Made by a program: the position numbers and the translations under genes. From Cafeteria roenbergensis (lineage: Eukaryota; Sar; Bigyra; Bicosoecida; Cafeteriaceae), in assembly GCA_008330645.1 (NCBI GenBank), contig VLTN01000013.1:310001-374000 (forward strand): a stretch of 64,000 nucleotides of DNA, written 5' to 3'. This document shows, one piece after another, positions 32,205-42,134 of this stretch. Each line of letters starts with the position of its first letter. Position 1 is the first letter of the stretch. The notes beneath the pieces are model-generated. The model was given only the letters and a program-made list of their open reading frames with translations, searched no databases and had not been told where the DNA came from.

Positions 32205-35156
32205 TCACGCCACACGCTCGTACAAACACATGTAGGCTTGCTGGGCCAGTGCGCTCGCCTCGCTCGTGGAGTGAACATTCGTGTCCGAAGCGTGGACCCA
32301 GCCCGAACCGCACCGTGCGGCGGCCACGTAGTGGCCGCTGGAGAGCGATGCCCCCTGGTGCACCACCACCCCCTTGAGCGCATACCGCACAGGGGCCCTG
32401 CTCTCAGCCGCGCGAGCCAGCGGGTCTGGGACAGACCCGGGCTCGGTCTCGGACGAAGTGGCCTCCCCGGCGCCGGACGCGGCGGCGCCAGGCTGCGGCT
32501 CCTCCCCGGCGCGCCCGACGGCAGCGCTTGCCGCTCCCGCGCGGGCCCTTGCAGCCTCTGCCGCCTCGTCCGCCACGAGGTCCTGTCCTCGCCTGGCCTC
32601 CTCGGGCGAGAGGGCGCAGAGCGGGGCCAGGTTGAGCACGCGCGGAAGCGTGACGTGGTCGGCCCGCTTGACCGGCATACCCCGCGCGGACACGGCGAAG
32701 CGCTTGACGTGCACGCTCAGCACGTGGGGCGGGTTGAGGACCACCATGCGCTTGGTCGCGTCCTGCAGCGGGGCGGCCGACGGCTTGGCATCGGCCACGC
32801 CTGCAGCCGCCTGCCTGGCCACCCACGCTGCGGCGCAGGCCTCGCACCGGTACCCGTTGCCCGCCGCAACGCTGAGCTCGTCCTCTGCCGCAAAGGCCGC
32901 CAGGCAGGCGCGGAGCGAGCGGCTGCCCGGCTTGGCGCGCGGGCACGGCGGCACCACCAGCCCGTCCGGCAGCTCGGCCCGCACCTCCGGCACTGCCGCG
33001 CGCGCTGCCTCGGCGGCCAGCTCTGCAGGGTCCGGCGCCGCCTCGCCCTCGCGCACGATGCGCATGGCCCTGTCGATCGCATCAAGAACGGCGGCGGACG
33101 CGGCCGCGGCCGCCTCCTCCTCCTGCACGCGCCGCTCCACAGCGACCAGGAGGTCGGCCATCGCTCCCGCCGCGGCGCTAGCCGCAACGTCTCCAGCAGT
33201 CCACTCGGTGGCTGTCGTCTGCGAGCCAGCGTCTGCCCGCGCCGGCAGGCTCGGCGGGGCCGCAGAGGCGGCAGCGTCGTCCGCAGCACCGCTTGCGGAC
33301 TCCGCATCGGCAGGCGACCCCGGTTTGGCCGCCCGCTCCGACAGCGCGTCCACCGCTTCGTGCACCGCGTCGATGAGCTCTGCAGCAATCACGCGTCCAG
33401 CCAGCCGCTTGAGGTTGCTGGCCGGTGACAGCCCGCGCTGCAGCAGCAACGATGGGGGGGCGTTGCCCCAGAGCCACTGCAGCAGGTCGCGCTTGCTCGC
33501 CCGCTTCAGCCACGCCTCGCTCGGTCGCTGCACGCCGCCCGCCAGCTGCGCGTCGTCCGCCGCGTCGGGAGCAGCGCCGGCAGAGCCCGCGTCCAGCTTC
33601 CCTGTGCCGGCCTTGGCTCGACCCTTCCCGTCCGCCGCGCCTCTGTCGCGGCCGTGCTTGCCGCGCGACGTCGACGCATCGCTGGCTGAGCCGTCCTTGC
33701 CCCCGCCCTTGCGCTGGCCCCGCCTGGCAGCGGCGCTGCGGAGCAGCTTGGCGGCCTCCCGGCCCGCCTGCCTGCGCTCGCGCTTGGACAGGCGGGAGGC
33801 CGTCCCGGCAGAGCCCCCCCCGCCGGCACCACCGCCGCGAGACGCTGAGCTCGTGTCGGCCGCTGGAGGCAGCGGAACGGAGAGGTCGAAGGCTGTTTCC
33901 ACTGTGGAGGACACGCGGCCGCACCCGGCGCAGCGCACCATTGAGCAGAGCCGCATCCCCATCAGCCGCCACACCCACGTCGGGACGCCGCCGGGGCGCG
34001 CGCCGCGCACCGGTGCAGGCACAGACGCAGGCGCGATGAGCCCGTCTGTTCCCGTCTCGCCAGCAGCGGGCGCGGCCGCCGACGCGACGGCGGCCGGCTC
34101 GGCGTCGAGCTCGTTGGGGACGAGGGTGCCGGCGGGCGCAGGCTCGGCCTCCTCGTCGTCCTCCCACGACGCTGCTGCCTCCAGCCGCGCCAGGAGCGAC
34201 GGCCCCAGGACCGCGCTCGCCCGCTTGGCGGCCAGGCCTGCGGCGCGCGCTTCGTCATCGCCCTCGGACCCGGCGCATGCGCTGGCGAGCGCGGGCCTGG
34301 CCGCAGAGGGAGCAGCAGCAGCCTCCCCGTCGGTGCGCTCCCCGGAAGCGCGGGCAGGGGCCGTCCTTTGCGCGTCGCTCGGGGTGACCGCGGCGCCGCT
34401 GCCGGCTGCCTCGCCAGCGGCTGCTGGCACGCCCCCGTCGCCCCCCGGGCTTCCAGCCGCCGGGGTGACAGGAGCGGCGCCACGTCCACTTTCCCCGCCC
34501 AATGTTCCCTCGCTGGCAGCCGCGGCTCCCGCGGCTGCCAGCGAGGCAAGCAGGTCCTCGCGCCGGCGGCGACGCAGGCGCACCCGGTGCTGCTCCTCCT
34601 CGTCCATGGAGTCCACCAGCGTGCGGAGCAGCTCCTGGGAGTCCTGCTGGGCACGGCTGCGGAAGCGCGGGTTGATCCTCCCGAGCTCCTCGAGCAGCGC
34701 TCCGGGGTTCGTGGCGCTGCCAGGGGCGGCCGAGGCCATCGCGGAGAAGACGGAGCGGGCTGCCCGGGTCACGGGCCCCTCCCCAATCGGCGGGAACGGG
34801 GGCGCGTGGCCTGCCCGGGGTGGTGCAGCAGGCGCTTCCGTCCACGATCCGGCGGTCATGAAGGAGCGGAACGAGTCGACCGAGCAGAGGCACTGCAGTG
34901 CCGCGTTGAAAAAGCACGTGTTTCCAAGGTTTCGCAACCCAGAACAGCGCTCGCGCCCGCTAAACGTGTCGTGCAGCGACAGCGGTCTCAGCACAACTGG
35001 CTCGGGCAGCCTCAGCGTCTCGGCTGGCTCGGGGGGCACTCGCTGGCCTCCCGCCTTCACTCCCCGCGCCACAGGGGCCGAGTAGCTGCTGCGCGACAGG
35101 GAGCCGCCGCCCCGGCCACCGCCGCCATACGAGTGCTTCTTCTTCCCCTTTCCCAT
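32205..35156 (-). CDS. Ubiquitin-specific protease, USP16/45-like (983 aa)
   Basis: A C19 cysteine protease that removes ubiquitin from substrates. The first in-frame ATG gives 'MGKGKKK', a basic start like that of USP16/45; the open frame continues upstream to 35318. The Cys box 'GLRNLGNTCFFNAALQCL' has Cys81 and the QQD box is 'AQQDSQELLRTLVDSMDEEE'. The His box 'GASLSSGHYVAAA' has His942 and is followed by 'WVHASDTNV' (Asp958). The triad is therefore complete. 'RFRSRAQQDSQELLR' is close to the USP16/45 pattern. A CXXC pair ('RCAGCGRVSS') and a second CXXC-like pair ('YRCEACAA') lie at the finger positions, but Arg- and Ala-rich insertions of several hundred residues separate the blocks. 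No zf-UBP domain precedes the Cys box, unlike human USP16. It is convergent with EXO1 and divergent from CstF77. Confidence 0.85.
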   Translation of the reverse strand: MGKGKKKHSYGGGGRGGGSLSRSSYSAPVARGVKAGGQRVPPEPAETLRLPEPVVLRPLSLHDTFSGRERCSGLRNLGNTCFFNAALQCLCSVDSFRSFMTAGSWTEAPAAPPRAGHAPPFPPIGEGPVTRAARSVFSAMASAAPGSATNPGALLEELGRINPRFRSRAQQDSQELLRTLVDSMDEEEQHRVRLRRRRREDLLASLAAAGAAAASEGTLGGESGRGAAPVTPAAGSPGGDGGVPAAAGEAAGSGAAVTPSDAQRTAPARASGERTDGEAAAAPSAARPALASACAGSEGDDEARAAGLAAKRASAVLGPSLLARLEAAASWEDDEEAEPAPAGTLVPNELDAEPAAVASAAAPAAGETGTDGLIAPASVPAPVRGARPGGVPTWVWRLMGMRLCSMVRCAGCGRVSSTVETAFDLSVPLPPAADTSSASRGGGAGGGGSAGTASRLSKRERRQAGREAAKLLRSAAARRGQRKGGGKDGSASDASTSRGKHGRDRGAADGKGRAKAGTGKLDAGSAGAAPDAADDAQLAGGVQRPSEAWLKRASKRDLLQWLWGNAPPSLLLQRGLSPASNLKRLAGRVIAAELIDAVHEAVDALSERAAKPGSPADAESASGAADDAAASAAPPSLPARADAGSQTTATEWTAGDVAASAAAGAMADLLVAVERRVQEEEAAAAASAAVLDAIDRAMRIVREGEAAPDPAELAAEAARAAVPEVRAELPDGLVVPPCPRAKPGSRSLRACLAAFAAEDELSVAAGNGYRCEACAAAWVARQAAAGVADAKPSAAPLQDATKRMVVLNPPHVLSVHVKRFAVSARGMPVKRADHVTLPRVLNLAPLCALSPEEARRGQDLVADEAAEAARARAGAASAAVGRAGEEPQPGAAASGAGEATSSETEPGSVPDPLARAAESRAPVRYALKGVVVHQGASLSSGHYVAAARCGSGWVHASDTNVHSTSEASALAQQAYMCLYERVA
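34508..34546. repeat. Perfect 18-bp inverted repeat with 3-base loop
   Basis: Arms 34508-34525 and 34529-34546 are exact reverse complements around CTC. It lies inside the USP coding region, in an Ala-rich linker, and could form a very stable GC hairpin in DNA or RNA. Confidence 0.9.
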
Positions 35157-35398
35157 GCCCGGGACGGCCGCGCTCGGGCGCCCTGGCCCAGCGCCTGTGC
35201 GCGCGCGCGGACGCGCTCGCAGCAACCTGGCTCTGCCCGATGCGCCCCAGTCGACGGCTGCCGACAGTGGCGCAGCGAGGCGCGAGCGGACGGGGAGGGG
35301 GGCGCGGCGGCTGCACACATCCTGCGCCAGGCCGCGCGGGGCACATCTTCCCGGCTGATCAGGGGGAAGGGGCTCGCCTCGGGGCTTTCCCGCGCATC
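35157..35398. promoter_or_regulatory. Bidirectional spacer between USP and CstF77 genes (242 bp)
   Basis: It separates the two divergent start codons. If the upstream open frame of the USP gene is used, it would be shorter. No known motif is recognised. Confidence 0.45.
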
Positions 35399-38300
35399 AT
35401 GTCGGCGACCCAGTCCGAGGCTGCTCGGGGCGCCCTGCCCGAGGGCTCAGCCGCCGCCGAGGCCGCTGCCAACCCGCTGGCCGGGTCGGGCGTGATCCCC
35501 GAGAAGCCCCAGGTGGTGCAGCAGCGGAGAGAGACGACGAAAAAGCTGCAAGCACGAGTTGAGCAGGAGCCGGACGACGTGGAGAGCTGGTCGCAGCTGC
35601 TGCGGGCGCTGCGCCAGTCCCCCGACGAGGCGCGGACTGCGTACGAGTCGTTCTTGAAGCGCTTCCCGACGGCGGTGAGTGCCGTGCTGCCGCGGGCGTG
35701 CTGGCGCGCAAGCAATGTGCTCGCCGAAGGCGCAGTAGTTGTGGTCGGCTGCTCGCCACGAGACGGCTTCGCGCCCTGGGGCCCCGCCTGTTCCGCAGAC
35801 TCGGTTCATTCTCGACTTTGCCAAGATGGAGTTCGGAGCCGGGGAAATGGCGCGCGCCAAGACCCTGCTGGGGAAAACGCTTCGGCTCAACCCCGACCCG
35901 GAGCTTTGGCAGTTTTACGTTGACTTCGTGCGGTCGTCCAAGCTTGTGCCGGCTCTGAAGCGCCTGTCTGCGGCAAAAACTGCGGCCCAGGCCAAGGGGG
36001 CCGCCGCCTCCGCCGCCAAGGAGGAGGAGGCCGCGAGCGCTGCGGTGGAGGCCGCGCGCTCCGCCGTGTCCAAGGCCTTCGAGTACGCCGTTGGCAAGGT
36101 GGGGCTGCTTCCGGGGGCCGACGGCCTGTGGGACGCGTGGCTTCAGTTTCTCCGCTCCATGCCCTCGGAGACCGAGTTCGAGGTGGAGCAGCGGCGGCAG
36201 GCCCTGCGGTCGGCGCTGCAGCGGTCCTGCGCCGCGCCCATCGCGCGAGTCGCGTCAGCAGAGCTGTGGGCGGAGTACGAGGCCTTTGAGAAGGACAACG
36301 CGCAGGCGACGCTAGCGGCGTCCCTCCTCGCCAAGCACAAGCCATCCTTCGTCACGGCCTCGGCCGTTGCGCGCGAGCGGGCCGCGCTGTGGGCCGCCAT
36401 CAACCCCCACGTGGTGCCGGTGCAGCCCCCCCAGGACCGCGCCAGCTCCTCGGGCCCAGCGGCGCAGGGCTTTGCGCTCGTCCTGCAGCAGCTGCCTGGC
36501 TGGCGGGCGCTGCTCGCGTACGAGGAGCGCAACCCGCTGCGGCTCGACGCCGAGCAGCACGCGTCGCTCATGCGCTCGCACCTGCAGCGCTGCCTGCTGT
36601 CCACCCGGTCGGCGCCCCACTTCTGGATGGAGCTCGCGCGATCGGAGCTGCGCATCGCCGGGGTGCTCGGGCCGTCAGAGCCAATCTTCGCCGTGGCAGA
36701 CAAGCCCGACGCCATGGCCTCCGCTGCCGGTGCCGCCGCTCGGTCGGCGGCTCTCAAGGTCCTGACTGAGGGGTGCAAGGCCGCCCCGCGGTCGGAGGCC
36801 CTGGCCATGGCGACGGCTGACATCGCCGAGCTGCTGGGCCAGCCCAAGACGGCCGTGGACGTGTACGAGCAGGCGGCCAAGGGCCGCCCCAGCGCCTCGC
36901 TCCTTGTCGCGTGGCTGCGCTTCACTCGGCGCCACGCCGGCGCAACCGCCGCCCGCCACGTCCTCGCATCGGCCCGCAAGATCTGCTCGCACCCGGCCCT
37001 GTTCCTGGCTGCGGCCGACATGGAGGCCACGTGCAACGCGGAGCCGGCCACGGCCCTCAAGCTGCTGGACCTCGGGCGGCGGCACCTGGCGACAGAGGCG
37101 TCCAAGGGGGGCCCAGGCGCCACCCGCGCGTTCGTGGACTTTGCTGTGGCTGCGTGCAGCATGGCTTGCCGCTTCGCCGACGCGGCCAACGCCCGCTCGC
37201 TGCTCGAGGCCTTCGTCGGCGACGTCCCGCCGCGCTCCTGGGGGCCGCTCATGGCGGTGTACCTCGACTTCGAGGCCAGGGGGGCCGACGGAGGCGGCGA
37301 CATCCGCCGCCTCGCTCGGCTCGAGATGCGCTGCCTTCGCGAGTCAGGCGCGCTCCCCGGCGCGGCGTCGTGGGGAGGGCCCGACGGGGTGGCTGGCGGC
37401 GCGTCGCTCGCCGCCCACGCCTACCGCTGGCAGTGCTTCGGCCTGCCGCCGGCGGACGGCGCCGCGGACGCAGCAGTCTTTACCCAGGGCGCCCCGCCGC
37501 CCCTGGCATTTCGGACGGCGGACGGCGGCTGCCGCTTCGGCGAGGAGGCGGCAGCAGCGGCCTCCGCTGCCCTTGGCGTCGAGCCGGCGGCTGCCCCTGC
37601 GCCCCGGGCGTCGCTTCTCGCCCACGGGGCCCCAGCTGCCCCGGCGGCGGCCGGCGTGCCCATGCACCCTTCCGCTGGAGGGCCAGCCGCCGCAGCCGCG
37701 GCGGTGTCGGGCGGGCCGCTGCTCGCCGCGACGTCTGCTGGGCCGGCCTCCAACGGCCCCGCAGCCGTGTCGGGCACTGCTGCCTCGTCGGCGGCGGCCC
37801 CGGCCATCTCGGCGGCGGCCCTGTCCGGCCGGGTGATCCCGTCAGTCGCGCTGTCTGCGCACGCGCCACCGTCGAGCACTTCGGCCGCGTTCGCGCCCCC
37901 GGCCTCCCGCATGCTCGACGGCCAGGTGGCGGCCCCCACGCCGCAGCCCTCCGTGCCCGTGCACCCGTCTCTCCTCCGAAAGGCGGCAAAAGTCGCCGAG
38001 CGGCAAGCGGAGGCGTCGGGTTCGTCTGCCGGCTCGGCTGCCGCAGCGGCGGCGGAGCAGGATCCGGCCCCGGTGCAGGTCTCTGACCCCGTGCCCGCGC
38101 TGCTCAAGGAGGCCACGCCTCGCGGACGCATTCTCGGCCCAGCGCTCACGAGGCTGTGTGTGGCCGTGGCCTCGTCGTCCGCGCAGCCGCTGCCCGCGCT
38201 CGCTGCCAAGCAGCTGGTGACCGACATCCGTTACATCGCCGTGCCGCCCAGCATCCTCGCAGAGGCAGCGAGCGACGAGCGGCTGATGCAGGCCGCCTAC

Positions 38301-38525
38301 GTCGGCGGCGTCGGCCGGTTCATGCACCTGGCGGAGGCCTTCGTGTCGCACCCCGGCGAGGACATCGAGGCTGAGGTCGCTGCCGCCCAGGCTGGGAACG
38401 GCGCCCAGCCGAAGCAGGAGCTGGGCGCGTCCGCGCCAAAACGCCCGCGCGACGAGTCGGACCCAGACGCGGACCAGGCAGCCCCCAGCGCGCAGCGCAT
38501 CAAGCCTGAGCCGTCAGACGCGTGA
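35399..38525 (+). CDS. CSTF3: Cleavage stimulation factor 77-kDa subunit / Rna14-like, two exons (1000 aa)
   Basis: The CDS is join(35399..35674,35799..38525). CstF77/Rna14 is the HAT-repeat scaffold of the pre-mRNA 3'-end cleavage and polyadenylation machinery. Exon 1 gives the first HAT repeat ('DDVESWSQLLRAL.QSPDEARTAYESFLKRFPTA'). Exon 2 continues in register with 'TRFILDFAKMEFGAGEMARAKTLLGKTLRLNPDPELWQFYVDFVR'-type spacing, as in '[27 protein letters not shown]' of the human protein. HAT helices run to about residue 620, with family features such as the interaction of an 'LW..Y..FEKDN' helix. Residues about 640-800 are Ala/Pro-rich. The last part ('VHPSLLRKAAKVAERQ', then a helical conserved block and an acidic tail) sits where the monkeytail lies. 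The longer Ala/Pro linker is unusual. Confidence 0.85.
35675..35798 (+). other. Intron of the CstF77-like gene (124 nt)
   Basis: Donor GTGAGT after codon 92 and acceptor TTCCGCAG, phase 0 on both sides. Splicing links the two halves of the first HAT repeats. Confidence 0.88.
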
Positions 38526-38813
38526 GCCCGCTGCGCAGCTGCGGTGCAGCGCGCGGCCGCGCGCGGCAGCCGCACGCGCGAAGAGGCTGGCAAGCCGCCC
38601 TGCTGTGTGACAGAACCAACCCTCGCGAGCGGCGCGCTGCGTGGCTGTGGGGGGAGCGGAACCCCGTCATTCGCGCGGTCAGCGCGCCGCACACAAAAAC
38701 ACGCACGTTCCGCCCGATCGCACATCTAAGGGACGGAGGTGAGCACGCCAAGCCGCCTCGAGACGGCACTCCGGACAGCTGGAAAGAAGCGCACGCGGGG
38801 GTGCGTGTGGCGC

Positions 38814-39146
38814 CTAGCGGCGGCCGAACATGTCAGACACGTCCTGCTTGACCACGTCCGACAGGTGGCCGAAGAACCCCTTGTCCCTCGGGTCTGCTGC
38901 CGGCTTTGGCGCGCGCTCGGGTTGGGGCGCCTCGGCCATGTTCTCGGGGATCTCGGGCTTGATCTTCCCCTGCGTCCTGGCCGTCTTGGGAGTGGCGGCG
39001 GCGGCGTCACCGGCGGCGCCAGACACCTTGTCCGCTGCGCCCTTGAACGAGTCCACGGTGCGCACCACGGCCGACTGGAACGCCTTGTTGCGCGCGAGCG
39101 CCTTGACGACGAACTCGTTCACAAGGTGGTTCACAATGCGGTTCAT
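38814..39146 (-). CDS. Small conserved-looking hypothetical protein (110 aa)
   Basis: The ATG at 39146 is chosen so that the gene does not overlap the divergent neighbour; the frame is open farther upstream. The N-terminal third is helical ('NHLVNEFVVKALARNKAFQSAVVRT') and mildly hydrophobic. The middle is Ala/Pro/Lys-rich. The end ('GFFGHLSDVVKQDVSDMFGRR') is an amphipathic helix. There is no signal peptide or enzymatic motif. I do not recognise the family. It is convergent with CstF77. Coding is supported by the composition of the two ends, but the short length keeps confidence moderate. Confidence 0.5.
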   Translation of the reverse strand: MNRIVNHLVNEFVVKALARNKAFQSAVVRTVDSFKGAADKVSGAAGDAAAATPKTARTQGKIKPEIPENMAEAPQPERAPKPAADPRDKGFFGHLSDVVKQDVSDMFGRR

Positions 39147-39288
39147 GCCTTCGGCCGCGACGCGAGCGAGTGGAACGCCGGGCTTCTCGAGGAAACGGGC
39201 TCTGCCAGCGAGCGACGCCAGAAATATTGCCAGAGCCCCGAGGATTACGCGCCGGCCATTGCACGCCGGGCGCTGCGGCGCGCGCGCG
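39147..39288. promoter_or_regulatory. Short bidirectional spacer (142 bp)
   Basis: It lies between the start codons of the 110-aa protein gene and the SAP-like gene, and includes 'AATATT' near 39220, one of few AT-rich hexamers in the region. Confidence 0.4.
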
Positions 39289-40089
39289 ATGGCCGGCTCG
39301 CTGGAAAAGCTGTCCGAGGCGTCGATCCAGCACCTGGACCAGGCCGCGTGTCGAGTGCTGCTCAAGGGCATTGGCCTCAAGTGTCCGCGCTCGCTTGCCG
39401 AATGCCGCGCGTGGTTGGCCGACGTGCGCGCTCGCATGGCGGAAGAAGCGCCGCGGCACGGTGGAGGCTCGCAGCGCGGCGGCGAGGCAGAAGGCGAGCA
39501 GCAAGGGCCAGCCGGGCTTCACAATTTGGCGGAGGAGACGTTGCGTGGGTTTTTGGCCGCGCATCCGTCGGTGTGGCAGGCCATGCTAACGCTGGAGCCC
39601 ATCAACCTGGACTCGCTGCTTCTGCAGGTGAACCTGTGGTCGTCCACGGGCGCAGCGCGCGCGGGAGGGGGCACTGCGGACCTGGACGCCTCCGACTCTG
39701 GCGTGGTGCTCATCGACGCCGACGCCGACTCGGACGGCAGCTGCGACAGCGACGAGGACCAGGAGCATGACGGCGATGACGGCGACGGCGGCGACGGGGA
39801 TTACGCAGGCGCCGACGGGGGCCGGAGCGATGCCGCTGCTGCCGCTGCTGGGCCGGGGCCGCGGCTGCTCGCGGGGAGCGGCGGCAGAAGCAGCAGCGGT
39901 GACGGCACCAGTAGCGGGGGCAATGGCAGCAGCGGCGGCGCCGAGCTGCGTGCTCCCCGCACGCTTGCAGCAGGGATGGGCCGCGCCGTGACCAAGCCGC
40001 AGCTGAGGGACGCCCTGGAGGCCCACGGGGTTGTCTTTGCCGATCCGCGGCCGCAAGCTGCGCCAAGGAGCGCCTCCGGGCGTGGCTAG
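39289..40089 (+). CDS. Hypothetical protein with a SAP-like N-terminal helix pair (266 aa)
   Basis: The first ATG of the well-formed part is at 39289. Residues about 5-50 ('LSEASIQHLDQAACRVLLKGIGLKCPRSLAECRAWLADV') show the helix-turn-helix spacing of a SAP-like domain ('L....L..lLk.lGl......'), which in other proteins binds DNA. A second helical block is at about 83-120 ('LRGFLAAHPSVWQAML'). Then come an Asp-rich acidic stretch, a Ser-Gly repeat and a final 'LRDALEAHGVVF' helix. The SAP call is tentative and the protein is otherwise unknown. It is convergent with the DHHC gene. Confidence 0.5.
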   Translation: MAGSLEKLSEASIQHLDQAACRVLLKGIGLKCPRSLAECRAWLADVRARMAEEAPRHGGGSQRGGEAEGEQQGPAGLHNLAEETLRGFLAAHPSVWQAMLTLEPINLDSLLLQVNLWSSTGAARAGGGTADLDASDSGVVLIDADADSDGSCDSDEDQEHDGDDGDGGDGDYAGADGGRSDAAAAAAGPGPRLLAGSGGRSSSGDGTSSGGNGSSGGAELRAPRTLAAGMGRAVTKPQLRDALEAHGVVFADPRPQAAPRSASGRG

Positions 40090-40133
40090 CTGGCTGGGGC
40101 AACCTGGCACTTTGGACAGTGATGCCTTCCGCA

Positions 40134-40148
40134 CCCCCCCCCCCCCCC
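40134..40148 (+). repeat. C15 homopolymer
   Basis: Fifteen consecutive cytosines (poly-G on the other strand) lie between the convergent stop codons at 40089 and 40274. Confidence 0.95.
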
Positions 40149-40273
40149 AAGGAAGCCCCCAAACCCCAAAGCCCTGACCGCTTCTCCCGCCGCCGACCGC
40201 CAAGGGCGGGACCTCGCGCTTTCGCCATCCAACGGCCACTGTTGGCTCCGGAGCGGGCCCCCTCCCTGCGCGG

Positions 40274-41355
40274 CTACACCGCACCCGCCCAGAACCGGGC
40301 GGTGTTGTCCAGCAGGCGCCAGGAGGTCTTGGCCCAGTGCGCAGCCCACTTGGACGCGCGCTCGTCTGCGCCCCTGCCGCCTCCGGCGAGCCCGCGGATG
40401 CGCTCGCGGCCCGTGACGTCGACGGCCACGTTCACTGCCTGCGCCCCTGCCAGGAGCGCGACGAACAGGGTGAAGCCAGCCCCGATGAGGACAAGCAGGG
40501 AGTCGCCCAACAGCAGGGGGGCGCTGTCCCCCTGGGCCAGGTGCTTCGAGAGGGCGTACCCGGCGGCCAGGGTGCACACGCCCAGGTGGAAGGCTGCGGC
40601 GCAGACGAAGGCGACGAAGAGCCGGTGGTTGCCCGCGCCGACGGGGCAACCGAGCCAGACGCAGAAGTGGTCCATTCGGGCCACGCAGCGGCCGCTCACG
40701 CTGCAGTGGGACGCGCGGAGGGGCTTGTGCAGCCGGCAAGACTCGCAGACCGCGGCCGGGGGGTCGCCGTCGGTGCGAGCTCCGCAAATCGCCGCTCGCC
40801 TATCGGCCGAGGGCGCGGCTGGCGCGAGGCCCGGGAGCGGGGCCGGCATGAGGCCGTACAGCGCGCGCTGGCGCCAGTACAGGGCCTCTGGCCGGGTCAA
40901 CGCGGATCCGCACGGAGGCGAGGGCTCGGCCGCCAGCAGCGCTGCCGCTGACCCTGCCGGGAGGAACCCAGGGTCAGACCACCGCGTTGCGAGTGCGAGC
41001 CACATCGCAACCACGCCGCTCAAGTACACGAAGGTGACCACAAGCGCACTGTCCCACACTGCGAACATGCTCAGGCGCTATGCAAGTCAGGTCGCGGGCT
41101 CGCTGGACACGGAGGCGACCATCGGGCGGGGAGCGCGGGTCCGAGCGCGCGCTGCGACGGCGCACCTTCAGGCAGAATCAGCCAGGCCCCGGCCGCGTGA
41201 GAGCCAATCACAAGCAGCAGGGCGAGCAGGTCGACGGGAGGCGGGCCCTTGCGGGCTCGTTTGGCCGGCGAGTGCTGGCACTGAGGCTGCGGCGGTGGGG
41301 GGAACTGCTTCGCCTGGGGCTCAGGCTCGTCGGCGATGACGAACGCGGCGTCCAT
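40274..41355 (-). CDS. DHHC-type palmitoyltransferase-like protein with DHFC motif, two exons (324 aa)
   Basis: The CDS is complement(join(40274..41058,41166..41355)). DHHC proteins S-palmitoylate cysteines on membranes. Exon 1 ends in a membrane helix (about residues 41-60). Exon 2 adds a second (about 66-85), then the cytosolic cysteine-rich domain, then two more helices (about 208-230 and 244-268), which gives the four-helix DHHC topology. The domain reads CESC (168-171), 'HKPLRASHC' (174-182), then 'SVSGRC' and the active-site motif Asp193-His194-Phe195-Cys196. Two departures from the family are clear: the second His of DHHC is Phe, and the Cys expected two residues after 'HCSV' is Ser185. 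'DVTGRE' follows helix 4 at the TTxE position. The catalytic Cys196 is kept. DHYC variants are active in yeast Akr1, so activity is possible but doubtful. Confidence 0.85.
41059..41165 (-). other. Intron of the DHHC-like gene (107 nt)
   Basis: Donor GAAG|GTGCGC and acceptor TTCGCAG. Exon 1 ends one base into a Val codon that exon 2 completes. It separates the first two membrane helices. Confidence 0.78.
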
Positions 41356-42134
41356 CCTGCAGATCACTCGGCGGCATCACGCGGGGCAATACCCGCATGC
41401 TCGACGCCGGTGCGCAGCTGGGCAGGCTCCCGAGCGGCAGCTGTCGGGCGCCGCAGCTCTCACGCGTCGGATGTCGCGTCAGCCCAGACGATTTCGCCAG
41501 AGTCGGCGGCGCTCTCGCGGCGAACGAGCCCCGGCGTGGCCATGGCCTCGTGCTTGGGAGGGGGGGCGGGCGCGAGGAAAGCCCAACCTACGCCGTGTGC
41601 GGAGGGAGGACCGCGACTCGACGGCTTGCTCTCGGAAATACGCAGAGCCTCAACTCAGACTGACTCGGAATGCAGGAGTTTGGGCAACCTGTTGCGCCCT
41701 TCCCGGGCGCGCGTGAGTCCCTGTCAGAGCCCAGGCCCCGCCAATCTCGCACGGTGGCGCCCATCCCCTCATTCGGCATCGTGCTTCGTGCCTGCGCTGC
41801 TGTGGCAAGCCGCTGGGGGTGCAGTGTCTCAATCGTTCAAACACACTCGCGGACATATTTGCGCCGCGCGCCAGCACGGGCCGCCGCGGCCAGATTGGAT
41901 GTCGAGGGCGCTTGCGGGGTTGTGGCGCTCCCCGGGCGGTGGTAGCCAGGGGCGGAGGGGCCTTGCCGAGGTCGCGCCAGGACAATGTTTGGGCGGGCAA
42001 GCATTGCGCTCCGAAGCTGGTTGGTTGCCTTGGCTACGACGACCAGCGAGCAGAGGGGAGCGCGCCTGGGCTCCAGCGCGACGACATTGCACACGCTCGA
42101 GCCGGTGGGCGAGTGGACAGCTGGCTTCGCCCCC
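41356..42134. promoter_or_regulatory. Divergent intergenic region upstream of DHHC-like and NEK genes (779 bp)
   Basis: This is the upstream region shared by two divergent genes. On the plus strand an in-frame ATG at 41985 could extend the kinase by 50 residues, but the family pattern starts at 42135. Nothing else coding, structured or repeated is seen. Confidence 0.45.

Noticed and set aside
32374-35085. A 903-aa plus-strand ORF opposite the USP gene
   Set aside because: It is a Ser/Ala-rich shadow frame; the minus strand has the complete Cys, QQD and His boxes.
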